From the NCBI RefSeq assembly GCF_032854445.1, contig NC_088298.1, positions 15,241,504-15,305,503 of the forward strand: a stretch of 64,000 nucleotides of DNA, given 5' to 3'. Positions 26,373 through 37,392 of the stretch are shown one piece after another. Numbering within the stretch: position 1 is the stretch's first letter; every line of letters begins with the position of its first letter. A program made the position numbers and the translations under genes. The notes under the pieces were generated by a model. It made no database searches. It was not told the origin of the DNA and saw only the letters and a list, made by a program, of their open reading frames with translations. This DNA comes from Liolophura sinensis (taxonomy: Eukaryota; Mollusca; Polyplacophora; Chitonida; Chitonidae).

Positions 26373-26577
26373 GGCCCCGGTATCACGAAGCGATCTTAGA
26401 CTTGTAAAAATTTCAAATCACATTAAAATTGTTATTTCTAATGTAACAATGTCGAAATATTGGTTAACAACGTTAAATATAGTACAACAAATTTCAACCA
26501 AAATCATGGAAAGGAATATACCCAATTTAATCATTAAAATTTTGACTTAAGTCTAACATTGCTTCGTGATCCCGGAG
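26373..26577. mobile_element. MITE with 'ccggtatcacgaagc' inverted ends
   Basis: Left 'ccccggtatcacgaagcgat' and right 'gcttcgtgatcccgg' (26561-26575) pair over ~27 bases including 'agactt'/'aagtct'. AT-rich middle, no ORF. Confidence 0.8.
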
Positions 26578-26642
26578 GCTGCAGTCCATTCAAGAGGCGA
26601 AGAGGCTTGTAGGCTGGTAAAAAGCCGCCCACTCTCCTTCTA

Positions 26643-27095
26643 TTTGTCATTTAATAACATTAGCCTCTGTACGAGACGTTAATTGGCTGTTTTACTCGTT
26701 CAAGAATATACGTATCACCACTAGTCTAATTTCCAACAATTTGAAACCTTACAAGTGCCAATTATGCAAGTAGCCCCAGGATAACGGACTTCATCATGTC
26801 GCCGTCAGCGTAATTTTGTTTCTCTCTTTTTTCTTTTTAAAATGTGAATGGTAATACCGTGAGAAATGAGAGGCACCCTCGCCTCAATATGGCTTCTATG
26901 ATCAATGGTGGTCGGAAAACTACATTGGAGAAGTCGCCATCATAAAAGAATGGGCTGAACCAGGAAGTTCACGGCGTCTGTATATCAGCCTCTCGCAGAC
27001 GTGACGTTATTTAAAAAAAATCTAACGATATTTCAGATATGTATTCCGTAGCTTTATTTACAGGATTTTAGTTTAATAAAATTAGCTTCAGCCTT
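26643..27095. repeat. Dispersed repeat D4, copy 2
   Basis: Co-linear with copy 1 about 2 kb upstream in the same orientation. A MITE and a full-length SINE lie between the two copies. Confidence 0.8.
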
Positions 27096-27235
27096 CATTC
27101 ACAAATGCGTGGCTCTCATTGGCTAAGGGGATTTTGGTGGCTTCCGCCGGAAGTCCTGAATAACTTGGTCAGTGAGATCGTGCGCAGAAATCAAGCTGAT
27201 TTTTGGTTACACTACGGCTTTATGTCACGGAATTT

Positions 27236-29998
27236 GTTAGATACCTGGTAAAGTTAAATTTGTTTGGGGCCTGGTGAAGTTGAATTTGTTAGGAACCTGG
27301 TGGAAAGATGAATTTGTTAGGTACATGGTGAAGTTGAATTGGTTAGGCACGTGGTGAAGTTGAATTTGTTAGATACCTGGTGAACATGAATTTGTTAGGT
27401 ACCTGGTGAACTTGAATTTATTAGGTACGTGGTGAACTTGAATTTCCTAGGTGCGTGGGGAAGTTGAATATGTCAGTTTCCTGGTGAAGCTGAATTTGTT
27501 AGGTACCTGGTGAACTTGAATTTATTAGGTACGTGGTGAACTTGAATTTCCTAGGTGCGTGGGGAAGTTGAATATGTCAGTTTCCTGGTGAACTTGAATT
27601 TATTAGGTACGTGGTGAACTTGAATTTAATAGGTGCGTGGGGAAGTTGAATATGTCAGTTTCCTGGTGAAGCTGAATTTGTTAGGTACCTGGTGAACATG
27701 AATTTGTGAGGTACGTGGTGAAGTTGAATTTATTGGGTACGTGGTGAAGTTGAATTTATTGGGTACGTGGTGAAGTTGAATTTGTTAGGGACCTGGTGAA
27801 GTTGAATTTGTTGGTTACCTGGTGAAGTTGAATTTGTTGGGTAACTGATGAAATTGAACTTGAATTTGTTAGATACCTGGTAAGCATGAATGTGTTAGGT
27901 ACCTGGTGAAGTTGAATTGGTTAGATACCTGGTGAAGCTGAATTTGTTAGGTACCTGGTGAACATGAATTTATTAGGTACGTGGTGAACTTGAATTTGTT
28001 GGGTACCTGGTGAAGTTGAATTTGTTAGGCACGTAGTGAAGTTGAATTTGTTGGGTAACCGGTGAAGTTGAATTTGTTAGGTACGTGGTGAAGTTGAATA
28101 GATCAGGTACGTGGTGAAGTTGAATTTGTTAGGTACGTGGTGAAGTTGAATTTATTGGGTACGTGGTGAAGTTGAATTTGTTAGGTACCTGGTGAAGTTG
28201 AATTTGTTAGGTTCGTGGCGAAGTTGAATTTGTTGGGTGCCTGGTGAAGTTGAATTTGTTAGGTACCTGGTGAGGTTGAATTTGTTGGTTACCTGGTGAA
28301 GCTGAATTTCGTAGGTGCGTGGGGAAGTTGAATATGTCAGTCTCCTGGTGAAGTTGAATTTGCTAGGTGCCTGGTGAACATGAATTTGTTAGGTACCTGG
28401 TGAAGTTGAATTTGTTGGTTACCTGGTGAAGTTGAATTTGTTAGAAACGTGGTGAAGTTGAATAGATTAGGGACGTGGTGAAGTTGAATAGATCAGGTAC
28501 GCGGTGAAGTTGAATTTGTTAGGTACGTGGTGAAGTTGAATAGATCATGTACCTGGTGAATTTGTTAGATACGTGGTGAAGTTGAATAGATCAGGTACGT
28601 GGTGAAGTTGAATTTGTTAGGGACCTGGTGAACTTGAATTTGTTAGGTACCTGGTGAACTTGAATTTGTTAGGTACCCGGTGAAGCTGAATTTGTTAGGC
28701 ACGTGGTGAAGTTGAATTTGTTAGGAACGTGGCGAAGTTGAATAGATCAGGTACCTGGTGAAGTTGAATTTGTTAGGGACTTGGTGAAGTTGAATTTGTT
28801 AGGTACCCGGTGAAACTGAATTTGTTAGGCACGTGGTGAAGTTGAATTTGTTAGGTACGTGGAGAAGTTGAATAGATCAGGTACCTGGTGAAGTTGAATT
28901 TATTGGGTACGTGGTAAAGTTGAATTTGTTAGGTACCTGGTGAAGTTGAATTTGTTAGGTACGTAGCGAAGTTGAAGTTATTGGGTACGTGGTGAAGTTG
29001 AATTTGTTAGGTACCTGGTGAAGTTGAATTTGTTAGGTACGTGGTGAAGTTGAATTTATTGGGTACGTGGTGAAGTTGAATTTGTTGGGTACCTGGTGAA
29101 GTTGAAGTTGTTAGGTACGTGGTGAAGTTGAATTTGTTAGGTACGTGGCGAAGTTGAATTTGTTGGGTGCCTGGTGAAGTTGAATTTGTTAGGTACGTGG
29201 TGAAGTTGAATTTATTGGGTACGTGGTGAAGTTGAATTTGTTGGGTACCTGGTGAAGTTGAAGTTGTTAGGTACGTGGTGAAGTTGAATTTGTAAGGTAC
29301 CTGGTGAAGTTGAAGTTGTTAGGTACCTGGTGAAGTTGATTTTTTTAGCTACCTGGTGAAGTTGAAGTTGTCAGGTATGTGACGAAGTTGAATTTGTTAG
29401 GTACCGGGTGAAGCTGAAGTTGTTAGGTACGTGGTGAAGTTGAATTTGTTAGGTGCCTGGTGAAGTTGAAGTTGTTAGGTACCTGATGAAGTTGAAGTTG
29501 TTAGGTACGTGGTGAAGTTGAATTTGTTGTGTGCCTGGTGAAGTTGAATTTGTTGGGTGCCTGGTGAAGTTGAATTTGTTAGGTACCTGGTGAAGTTGAA
29601 GTTGTTAGGTACGTGGTGAAGTTGAATTTGTTGGGTGCCTGGTGAAGTCGAATTTGTTAGGTACCTGTTGAAGTTGAAGTTGTTAGGTACATGGTGAAGT
29701 TGAATTTGTTGGGTAGCTGGTGAAGTTGAAGTTGTTAGGTACCTGGTGAAGTTGAATTTGTTGGGTAGCTGGTGAAGTTGAAGTTGTTAGGTACGTGGCG
29801 AAGTTGAATTTGTTGGGTAGCTGGTGAAGTTGAAGTTGTTAGGTACCTGGTGAAGTTGAATTTGTTAGGTACGTGGCAAAGTTGAATTTGTTGGGTGCCT
29901 GGTGAAGTTGAATTTGTTAGGTACCTGGTGAAGTTGAAGTTGTTAGGTACGTGGTGAAGTTGAATTTGTTAGGTACGTGGTGAAGTTGAATTTGTTAT
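27236..29998. repeat. Long minisatellite, 26-bp unit (main block)
   Basis: Over 100 copies of a 26-bp unit 'ggtgaagttgaatttgttag' + 'gtacct'. Unit variants alternate between GTACCT and GTACGT and between AATTTG, AAGTTG, AATAGATC and AATTTATT, in blocks that recur as higher-order patterns. The unit is not a multiple of three and no long frame is open, so it is non-coding. The array continues after a SINE insertion. Confidence 0.96.
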
Positions 29999-30262
29999 CT
30001 GATTTATCTGATTGGTGTTTTACACCATACTCAACAATATTTCACGTATACGACGGCGGCCAACATTATGGTGGGTGGAAACCGGGCACAGCCCGGGGGA
30101 AACCCACCACCATCTGCAGGTTGCTGGCAGACCTTCCCACTTACGGCGGGAGAGGGAGCCAGCATGAGCTGGACTTGAAATCACAGTGACCGCATTGGTG
30201 AGAGGCTCCTGGGTCATTACTCTGCGCTAGCGCGCTAACTGACTGAGCCACGGAGGCTCCCT
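29999..30262 (-). mobile_element. Full-length tRNA-derived SINE (family A) inside the minisatellite
   Basis: Reads tail to head on the plus strand: 'ttacaccatactcaacaata', the conserved central block (cgacggcggccaacattatg), a B box (complement of ctggacttgaa), and the tRNA-like head ending 'gagccacggaggctccc'. Flanks 'gaatttg' on both sides fit a target duplication but are ambiguous in a repeat. Confidence 0.93.
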
Positions 30263-30375
30263 TTGAATTTGATAGGTACGTGGTGAAGTTGAATTTGTTG
30301 GATACCTGGTGAAATTGAATTTCTTAGGTACGTGGTGAAGTTGAATTTGTTAGATACGTGGTGAAGTTGAATACC
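30263..30375. repeat. Minisatellite continuation beyond the SINE
   Basis: Four to five further copies of the same 26-bp unit, showing that the SINE at 29999-30262 landed inside the array rather than at its edge. Confidence 0.93.
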
Positions 30376-30957
30376 TGGAGGGCTATGTTTTACTAGACTT
30401 TGTTCATACCCATGCACTCACTTTTCATGTGCATGAAGTAGCTAGGCTCCACACCTAATCCTGGTGTGCCTGATAACCGGACATTTGTATATGGTCAGAC
30501 CTTTAGACCAATGAGTCAAAAAGATTTCATTTCCCACAAGACGGAAGCAGAAATTGGATTGGATCAGCAGCCGACGGAACTGGGAATAGGGTTTATTTCA
30601 GATTACGTTAGAGGCAACTGTGCGCATAGAGGGCGCACACTTGTGTTCAATCACTTTAATGGAGAAAATACTGATCCCCTTGACTACGTAGGTCTCCGCG
30701 CCTTGATGACAATAACTCATCGACATTGCTTGTAGGGTCGTTTGGGTACAACCATGGGCGCCTGCACTTGCAGTATGTATTCTTGCTGTATCCGTCGTTG
30801 TTGTGCGCATGGTGCAGTAATGCTACAAAAGGGAAGACGTCATATAACAAGGGCAGGCGCACGTGGCACAACCTCCTCACGGTGCGCATTCAAATGTTCT
30901 ACTTACATGTACTAGTTCTACGTACATCCAGTTGACACCAACTTCACTCCGATACTC

Positions 30958-31142
30958 CTACCATTGCGGTCGACGTGAGTTCAAGTCCAGCTCATGCTGG
31001 CTTCATCTCAGAGCGTACGGGGGCAACCTGTACCAGCAACCTGCAGATGATCGTGGGTTTTCCTCCCACCATTATGCTAGCCACGGTCGTATAAGTGAAA
31101 TATTCTGAGTACGACGTAAAACACCAATCACATAAATAAATT
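30958..31142 (+). mobile_element. SINE family A, lacks outer head
   Basis: Begins at 'accattgcggtcgacgtgag', contains the B box 'gagttcaagtcc', and continues to the AAATAAATT tail. Confidence 0.9.
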
Positions 31143-31198
31143 AATTCACTCTGATATTTCGATATCACTACAGTTGCCTCATCTAAGTTGGACTACCT

Positions 31199-31689
31199 TT
31201 ATATACTGATACATCTGTGTAAGCACTTGTAATTTCCGTCTTGACAAGATGCATGGTTTCTAAGGTACTGTACGTAAAATTCGCCGGCGACCATTTGCCT
31301 TTCATCTTGCCATATGACATGGACATTTAGCTCGCCTTCTGGTAAGTGAAACTCTTCCGTGTCACGCTCGATCGGGGAAGTTAAGCATTTGTTTGCCAAA
31401 GCTTGAGAAATTCCCCAGGCACTTTGGTTTCCTTCACCCGTAAACATGACCACCGAATTATGAGAAATATTCTTCGGTAAACTGTGATAAAGACCAATCA
31501 ATCATTCATTACAACAGTCATGAAGTGTGACAATGACAATGTCGATATCAATATGCGAGGGGAAATAATTTGTGAAGGAATGCGTTCCAATGTCCCTCTC
31601 CGACAGGGCCACAGTTCTCTCCCCTTGCCACATGGCTAGCTTGTCCACACCAGATGAGGTATCATATAGGCCCAGCAGAATGGCGAAGA
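31199..31689 (-). pseudogene. Unrecognised coding-like segment with one in-frame stop
   Basis: An acceptor-like ACTTAG at 31690 opens a frame reading FAILLGLYDTSSGVDKL, then LSERDIGTHSF and HDCCNE, a TGA near 31505, and then LIGLYHSLPKN, VVMFTGEGNQSAWG and GELNVHVIWQDERQMVAGEF in the same frame. Amino-acid composition is protein-like over about 160 codons. The first two bases complete the split codon left by the segment at 34476, so both may be exons of one gene. I do not recognise the family. The internal stop suggests decay. Confidence 0.4.
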
Positions 31690-31835
31690 CTAAGTGCTAA
31701 TAGTTGGCAAATGGTCACAAGTATAACCGGTGAAATACGGCCTCTGGTTAATTTAACGCAGTAGGGTTTTATGCTAACTATTCGTGTAAATGCTTAAATA
31801 AACCTCTAGCACCATGGCTTCAGTACAATTAGGTA

Positions 31836-32040
31836 AGAACGCTGTGAGTTCAAGTCCAGCTCATGCTGGCTTCCTCTCCGCCAGTAAGTGGGAAGGTCTT
31901 GGAGCAACCTGCGGATAGTCGTGGGTTTCCCCCGGGCTATGCCCGGTTCCCATCCACCATAATGCTGGCCGCCGTCGTATAAGTGAAATATTCTTGAGTA
32001 CGGCGTAAAACACCAATCAAATAAATAAATAAATAAATTA
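31836..32040 (+). mobile_element. SINE family A, lacks outer head
   Basis: Runs from 'aacgctgtgagttcaagtcc' to an (aaat)n tail, close to the family consensus. Its tail joins directly a 300-bp segment that is duplicated with a SINE tail at 35.7 kb. Confidence 0.92.
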
Positions 32041-32345
32041 CTTAAGAAAAATGCACTGATGTTCATTACAATACATTAGACGTCTCTGTTCTATAATTAC
32101 TCAAAATGCTGTGTTGCCATCACATTTAACATAAGCTACTATTACATTAAAACAATGCAAAGAGACCAGGGCCAAAATCTTAAATGCGTTCTTGAAGAAC
32201 GCATTTTTCGGCTTTAGTATTTAAAATTTCTTCCACCTCATCAACGTTATCCTAAGACAAATGTATCCAAATGTCAACTTCCACAACCAAAAACTAAGCA
32301 TTGTGAAGAGATTTCAAATTTAGACGTAAGAAATGGCTTTGTGGA
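32041..32345. repeat. Dispersed repeat D1, copy 1
   Basis: About 300 bp, including 'tcaaaatgctgtgttgccat', 'agagaccagggccaaaatct' and 'gacaaatgtatccaaatgtc', repeated with few changes at 35716-36018; the last ~170 bp recur in diverged form at 56340-56510. Confidence 0.88.
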
Positions 32346-33834
32346 CACGGCTCGGGATGCTTAGTCCACCAGCAGAATCCTGCCACACCTAACCCATCCA
32401 GTGATCAGTCAATAACGCAGTAAAATCTTGTAGCTGAGTTGCCAACAAAGCTGCCCAGCTGTCAGTCGCAAGAGGTAGAATCTTGAATCCGGAGCCCCGC
32501 CCTCTGCACTTCAACACTGATCATTCCTGATTGGATAAAACAACTCACCATGCTACTGTAATTACCGGGCACACGCAGAGACGTACAAATCGTGATCTTC
32601 CAATTATTTTTACCATTTTCCTTTCTCTTCTGTTTTCTTTTATATGTAAACAACGGAGATGTCGATCAATCCTTCGCCAGTGGCCTTGAGACTGATTTCC
32701 TGAACATTTGAAGGTAAATAGCCCCGATGTTTTTGTTCCTGTGAAAAGAGAAACACTTATCTAAGATTAAAATTTCCTTTTTTGTCAGCCCCAGGAACTG
32801 AGGTATCTGAGGTAAACCCAAGAGGGTATAGCTCCTTCAAGAATCGCCCACGTATACACATTTCTTAATAAAAGCTGTAACCAATTTTTCTGTTGCTTTT
32901 GGTCTGTCAACTATTTTTATTAAATATAATATAAACCTGGGTGGGCTATACATGCAGGGTTTTATACAACACAAAATCAAAACACCACTCATGGGCAGAA
33001 TTGATGGCATTATAATTTACCCTCGTTATCTTCGATTTCGCCCACGAGTTTTTGCTATACAGTGGCCTATAGAAAAATTGCTCTCGAGAGTCGCCCACTC
33101 CACCAACAGCCGTTTTGTTTCCAGATCTGGTTTTTTAATCGCAACATGGTCTTTTATAGCAATATACAACCACGCTTCGTTTTCTTTCTTGTGTATTTAT
33201 TGGAGTCATTCTGGGTTTAATCCGGCCTGTGTCCTTTTTATAATGACAGTTTCAAATGTCAATTGCCTACACATCCCCTTAAAACAGCTCTATATACATG
33301 TAACTGCACGGATCCTATACAAACACGCTATTTTGAAAACTCAAGTTCGGAAATTCATTTTTCTTTTTTGACAAAATTTGTAGGATTGAGGCATAATTAC
33401 AACTTGAGTATTCTGTTTTTTTTATTTTTAAATGTAATCCCAATTTTATTCTGGAATTACTTCCCCTTCCTGCTATGGGAAATTGGTATCGATGCATATT
33501 TTGGAAATTTATCTTTAATGACCGTTATCAGTGCCTCTTTGTGCTTACGTAAAGGCAGCAAAAACATAGGCCTGTACTTTAATGCCAGTCTGTATAGTAT
33601 CCTTTAATGACGATATATTCCTCATGGTACATTAGTTATTAATTATTTTGGAAAAGGCGTTGTTATACAAGGTTCTGTAAATGTATATAGAATGTTAAAG
33701 TGAGTGTGCGTGGAGAGGTCTGTCAGCAGTTGATGGGACACTCTGCTGGCTCTTTCGACAAAGGCGTTGTTCTCACCGGAAAACACTGAGATTATTTATA
33801 GTGCCCTCATTTGACCATAAAGGTCGTAATCATG

Positions 33835-34078
33835 CATACTGAAACAGTAATTTGTTAATTTTAACTGGAAGTCTGTTTATCTAAGTGATACTGGAATGTA
33901 TTCTGTTATTACAACATAATAATGTCATATTCAACGCAATATTCTGTTAGTCTAGTTGACGTCGAATTAACAGAATATGTGTACTAAATTTAACAGAATA
34001 ACCTGCTGCAACAACGGAATACATTCTAACAAACTCGAACAACAGCCTTTCTGTTAAACTCTGTTTTTTGGGAGTATA
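33835..34078. mobile_element. MITE of the TACACTC family, diverged
   Basis: Shares 'taagtgatactggaatgtat', 'aacataataatgtcatattc', 'aacagaata' repeats and the closing 'ctctgttttttgggagtata' with the intact copy at 38.8 kb. Confidence 0.7.
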
Positions 34079-34475
34079 TATACATATATAAGTGTGCTCG
34101 AGAACATTATATTATGTTCTTGTTAAAGGATTCATGAACGCAATGTGTTTTTTTTTATATATACCGGTACTTCATATTTAGTTTATGACCTGGTCTAATG
34201 TGTATGAGTACACACAGCACTTCCAATGTTCATTTCAGGGCGTAAAACACACAGCCTGTCATTTATAAAAACGAGGTAGGCTAATGATGTACTCGTAGAT
34301 TGTGAACTATGTCAAAATACTAGTACCTAATAGAAAAATCCCGACAGCTGACGGAAACATGCACAAACAGCCATTCTAGTTGCAAGGTATAGTAAATAAT
34401 TTTTCAACATTTTTTGCGTTTCGGTATTATTAACTTAAACATCTTACAATTTCAGTCACCATACTTAACACTTAC

Positions 34476-34723
34476 TTTTGATAAATTCTTTCACAAGGTA
34501 TAAGGTCATCGCGTACTGGCTGTCGGGTAACATTTCGGCTGGAACCACTTTGGGATCAATGGCCGCACCCAGCTCGGTAATGGTGCCTTGATTGTTGATC
34601 AACACACCGACGTACGATCACTTCGGGGATCAGCAATCTCATTCTTTGATCATCTGTCTAGGGATTCTGGAAATCGCCAGAGACAGTTTGCTTCCACCGC
34701 TCGACCCTTTTAATTAAAGGCAT
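34476..34723 (-). pseudogene. Unrecognised exon-like segment ending in a consensus donor
   Basis: From ATG at 34723 the frame reads MPLIKRVERWKQTV, meets a TAG near 34660, continues RMRLLIPEVIVRR, then shifts by one base near 34610 into GVLINNQGTITELGAAIDP and AMTLYLVKEFIK. It ends at CAAAA|GTAAGTG (34475). The strong donor and the protein-like 3' half support a former exon. The stop and frameshift suggest a pseudogene. Family unknown. Confidence 0.4.
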
Positions 34724-34984
34724 AATGGAACGTCTGCGTTCACAGTTCCAGCAAAATAAGCCGTATAGTCCGCATCAAAAGGTCATGAAGTGCAGACACT
34801 GCCGGCGTGTAACAGTCGTTTTCTCGTTAGGCCAAGGGTGTCTTCGAATGTATGTATGTGCTTGAAATTTGAACGTCGTATTTGGCAATTTTTCAGTCAT
34901 ATGAGGACGAGGAGTCGTTAGAAGTGTGTACATATACTGTGTATTCTTGTGGTAGCGGGAGTCCATGCCGCCAAAGTGCTGTCG

Positions 34985-35062
34985 TCGCTAAAGTATCATG
35001 CCGAAGACACCAGACATGACACCCCATCCAATCGCATTATACTGACACCTGGCCAATCAGTC
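34985..35062 (-). mobile_element. SINE family B fragment
   Basis: 'gaagacaccagacatgacac' and 'attatactgacacctggcca' match the copy at 49.4 kb closely. Confidence 0.6.
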
Positions 35063-35065
35063 CCG

Positions 35066-35298
35066 TTGTCTGAGTGATGCTGGAATGTATTTTGTTATTA
35101 TAACACGATATTCTGTCATATTAAAAATAGTATTGAATTTATTCTGTTGTTGAATAATATTGAATACTTATGTTGTATTAATAGAACATGTGCGTTATAT
35201 ATTAACGTGAATAACCCACTGTAATAGCAGAATACCTTCTAGCATCACTCAGACCTCAGATTTTCTGTTAAATTTAACATATTGTTTTTAGTGTAATT
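35066..35298. mobile_element. MITE of the TACACTC family, left end lost
   Basis: Body 'gagtgatgctggaatgtatt' through 'cttctagcatcactcagacc' matches the family and is internally palindromic. Confidence 0.68.
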
Positions 35299-35334
35299 AT
35301 TATAACCATTATATTATATTAAAAAATTACATTG

Positions 35335-35404
35335 TATTACATTACATTACATTACATGATATGATATGATATCATGTCATATCATATCTTATCATAGCAT
35401 ATAC
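35335..35404. repeat. ATTAC / ATATG simple repeats with palindrome
   Basis: ATTAC x5 is followed by 'gatatgatatgatatcatgt' and 'catatcatatc', which are self-complementary and could fold as a cruciform. Confidence 0.85.
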
Positions 35405-35715
35405 CTATGCGTATCACCCGCCTGATAAGGAACCGTGCGATATTTTTCCGTATCACCATCGAACTACTTTCGCACTGGGTGACCTCTGGCTGGGCAAGCC
35501 CTATCTTTATAAACTGAAATTTCTATGCAGTGCTGACCTACTTACATAAGATGTCATTTATTGTCCTCGGAAAAAGTTTAATTTTCTACACGGTCTGTAT
35601 GCCGTTATCAAATGTAAACTGTTTCTAATAATTATTTGCGTCGTCTTCTTGTGTCGTCTCAAATAAATCAAATAAATAAATAAATAAATGTAATAAATAA
35701 ATAAATGTAAATAAA

Positions 35716-36018
35716 TTAGGTAAGAAAAATGCACTGATGGTCATTACAATCCATTAGACGACTCTGTTCTAGAATTACTCAAAATGCTGTGTTGCCATCA
35801 CATTTAACATAGGCTATTATTACATTAAAACAATGCAAAGAGACCAGGGCCAAAATTTGAAATGCGTTCTTGAACATCATTTTTCGGCTTTAGTATTTAA
35901 AATTCCTTCCACCTCATCAACGTTATCCTAAGACAAATGTATCCAAATGTCAACTTCCACAGCCAAAAACTAAGCATTGTGAAGAGATTTCAAATTTAGA
36001 CGTAAGAAATGGCTTTCG
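35716..36018. repeat. Dispersed repeat D1, copy 2 with SINE tail
   Basis: Nearly the same as copy 1, and preceded like copy 1 by an (aaat)n SINE tail, so the duplicated segment included the junction. It is bracketed by two copies of a ~65-bp sequence beginning 'ttcgcactgggtgacctctg' (35469 and 36014). Confidence 0.85.
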
Positions 36019-36346
36019 CACTGGGTGACCTCTGGCTGGGAAAGCCCTATCTTTCTAAACTGAAATTTCTATGCAGTCTTCCTGTGTCGTCTGCTTCGGG
36101 ATTTTTTGTGCGACCAAATTTCATTCTGTGGCACATTTCATTCTGTGGCGCATACAGCTGTCATATCAGGCCAAATTTACCGTTCAAATCATCTACACAT
36201 TAAGTGTTATGGACATTTAAGCCTCAGCATCAACTACGGGAGAAAATCACCCAGTAGTGTACGGTATAAATGTCAGCCAACAGGAAAATCCATAACTCTG
36301 AAATCCATAATGAAGACAATGGCAAAGAAAGTCTAACTTACCTGGC

Positions 36347-36600
36347 CGTTTAACCGACCATAGTGTTGGTAAAACTGCGTGTACCCAACTCCCTGCATGG
36401 TGCTGATATAGCAGCTCACTTGTCATAAAATTGTTGCAAGCATCAACAATAACGCTGTCTCTTATCATTGTACCAGCATGCACGAAAAAATGAGCCACGC
36501 CATTTCAAATGCACCAGTCGCACGTAGCCTTCCATCTAAAGCTAGCCCTGTCCAGTACATCCAAAGAAATGAACTCATGTTCCGTCCAGTATTTCTCAAT
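36347..36600 (-). pseudogene. Possible further exon of the same decayed gene
   Basis: An open stretch reading FISLDVLDRASFRWKAT, a TGA, then AHFFVHAGTMIRDSVIV and WVHAVLPTLWSVKRP ends at a perfect donor CCAG|GTAAGTT (36346). The stop, and two TAGs further upstream, argue for decay. It lies upstream of the 34.5-kb segment on the same strand, but I could not find a matching acceptor, so the link is tentative. Confidence 0.28.
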
Positions 36601-37146
36601 GGCAGAACGATGCGATCTTCTTTTCACAAAATTTCCCACAAAATGTGAACCATGACACTCGCACTACTACAACTGCAGGGATTTTCCAGGGTGCAGCCTT
36701 CTCAAACTGCACACTTCACTTGAATGGTTCGAAGCCATTAAATCCGATGACGGACTTTCCCATGCACACACTTCTGTAGTTTTGAAAGACTTTCTATCAT
36801 CCACACCGGCATGCAGCTCACTAATTTTGTAAATTACTCAAATTCCTTTTAGTAGGAAAACATGTTTACCTACTATGTCCAAGTAGGTAAGCTAGGCGCA
36901 TACAAATCTGGACTATATTCTATGTCAAAGTGTACCACTTGATGCCATTAGTCAGTTCCAATTCAGATGAAGTTTAAATTTTTGCTTTTTCAAAAATTGG
37001 CCGTGTGTTCAAAGAAAAAATGTTTTAAAAGCACAGTTGCACGTACAGGATGTTTTATAAATTACATTTTCATCGTTTTACACGACTTTGCGTTTGTCTG
37101 TTATTATTTCTCTTTTTTTCTCATATAAACTGCGATTGTGAATTAT

Positions 37147-37392
37147 GTTTATTTATTTATTTGATTGATGTTTTACGCCGTACTCAAGAATATCTCACTT
37201 ATACGACGGTGGCCAGCATTCTTACGCCGTACTCAAGAATATTTCACTTATACAACGGCGGCCAGCATTATGGTGGGAAGGAACCGAGCACAGCCCAGAG
37301 GAAACCCACGACCATCCGCAGCTTGCTGTCAGACCTTCCCACGTACGGCCAAAGAGGAAGCCAGCGGGAGCTGGACTTGAACTCACAGCGAA
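37147..37392 (-). mobile_element. SINE family A with internal tandem duplication
   Basis: The stretch 'ttacgccgtactcaagaata' through the central 'ggccagcatt' occurs twice (about 37172-37221 and 37223-37272) before the rest of the element. The B box (ggacttgaactc) is near the end and the outer head is absent. Confidence 0.92.

Noticed and set aside
27236-30375. CRISPR array or coding repeat
   Set aside because: The repeats are contiguous without spacers in a eukaryotic genome, and the 26-bp unit keeps no frame.
36106-36336. Plus-strand frame ending TLKSIMKTMAKKV
   Set aside because: Overlaps duplicated non-coding sequence at its start and lies opposite a donor-bearing minus-strand segment; no support.
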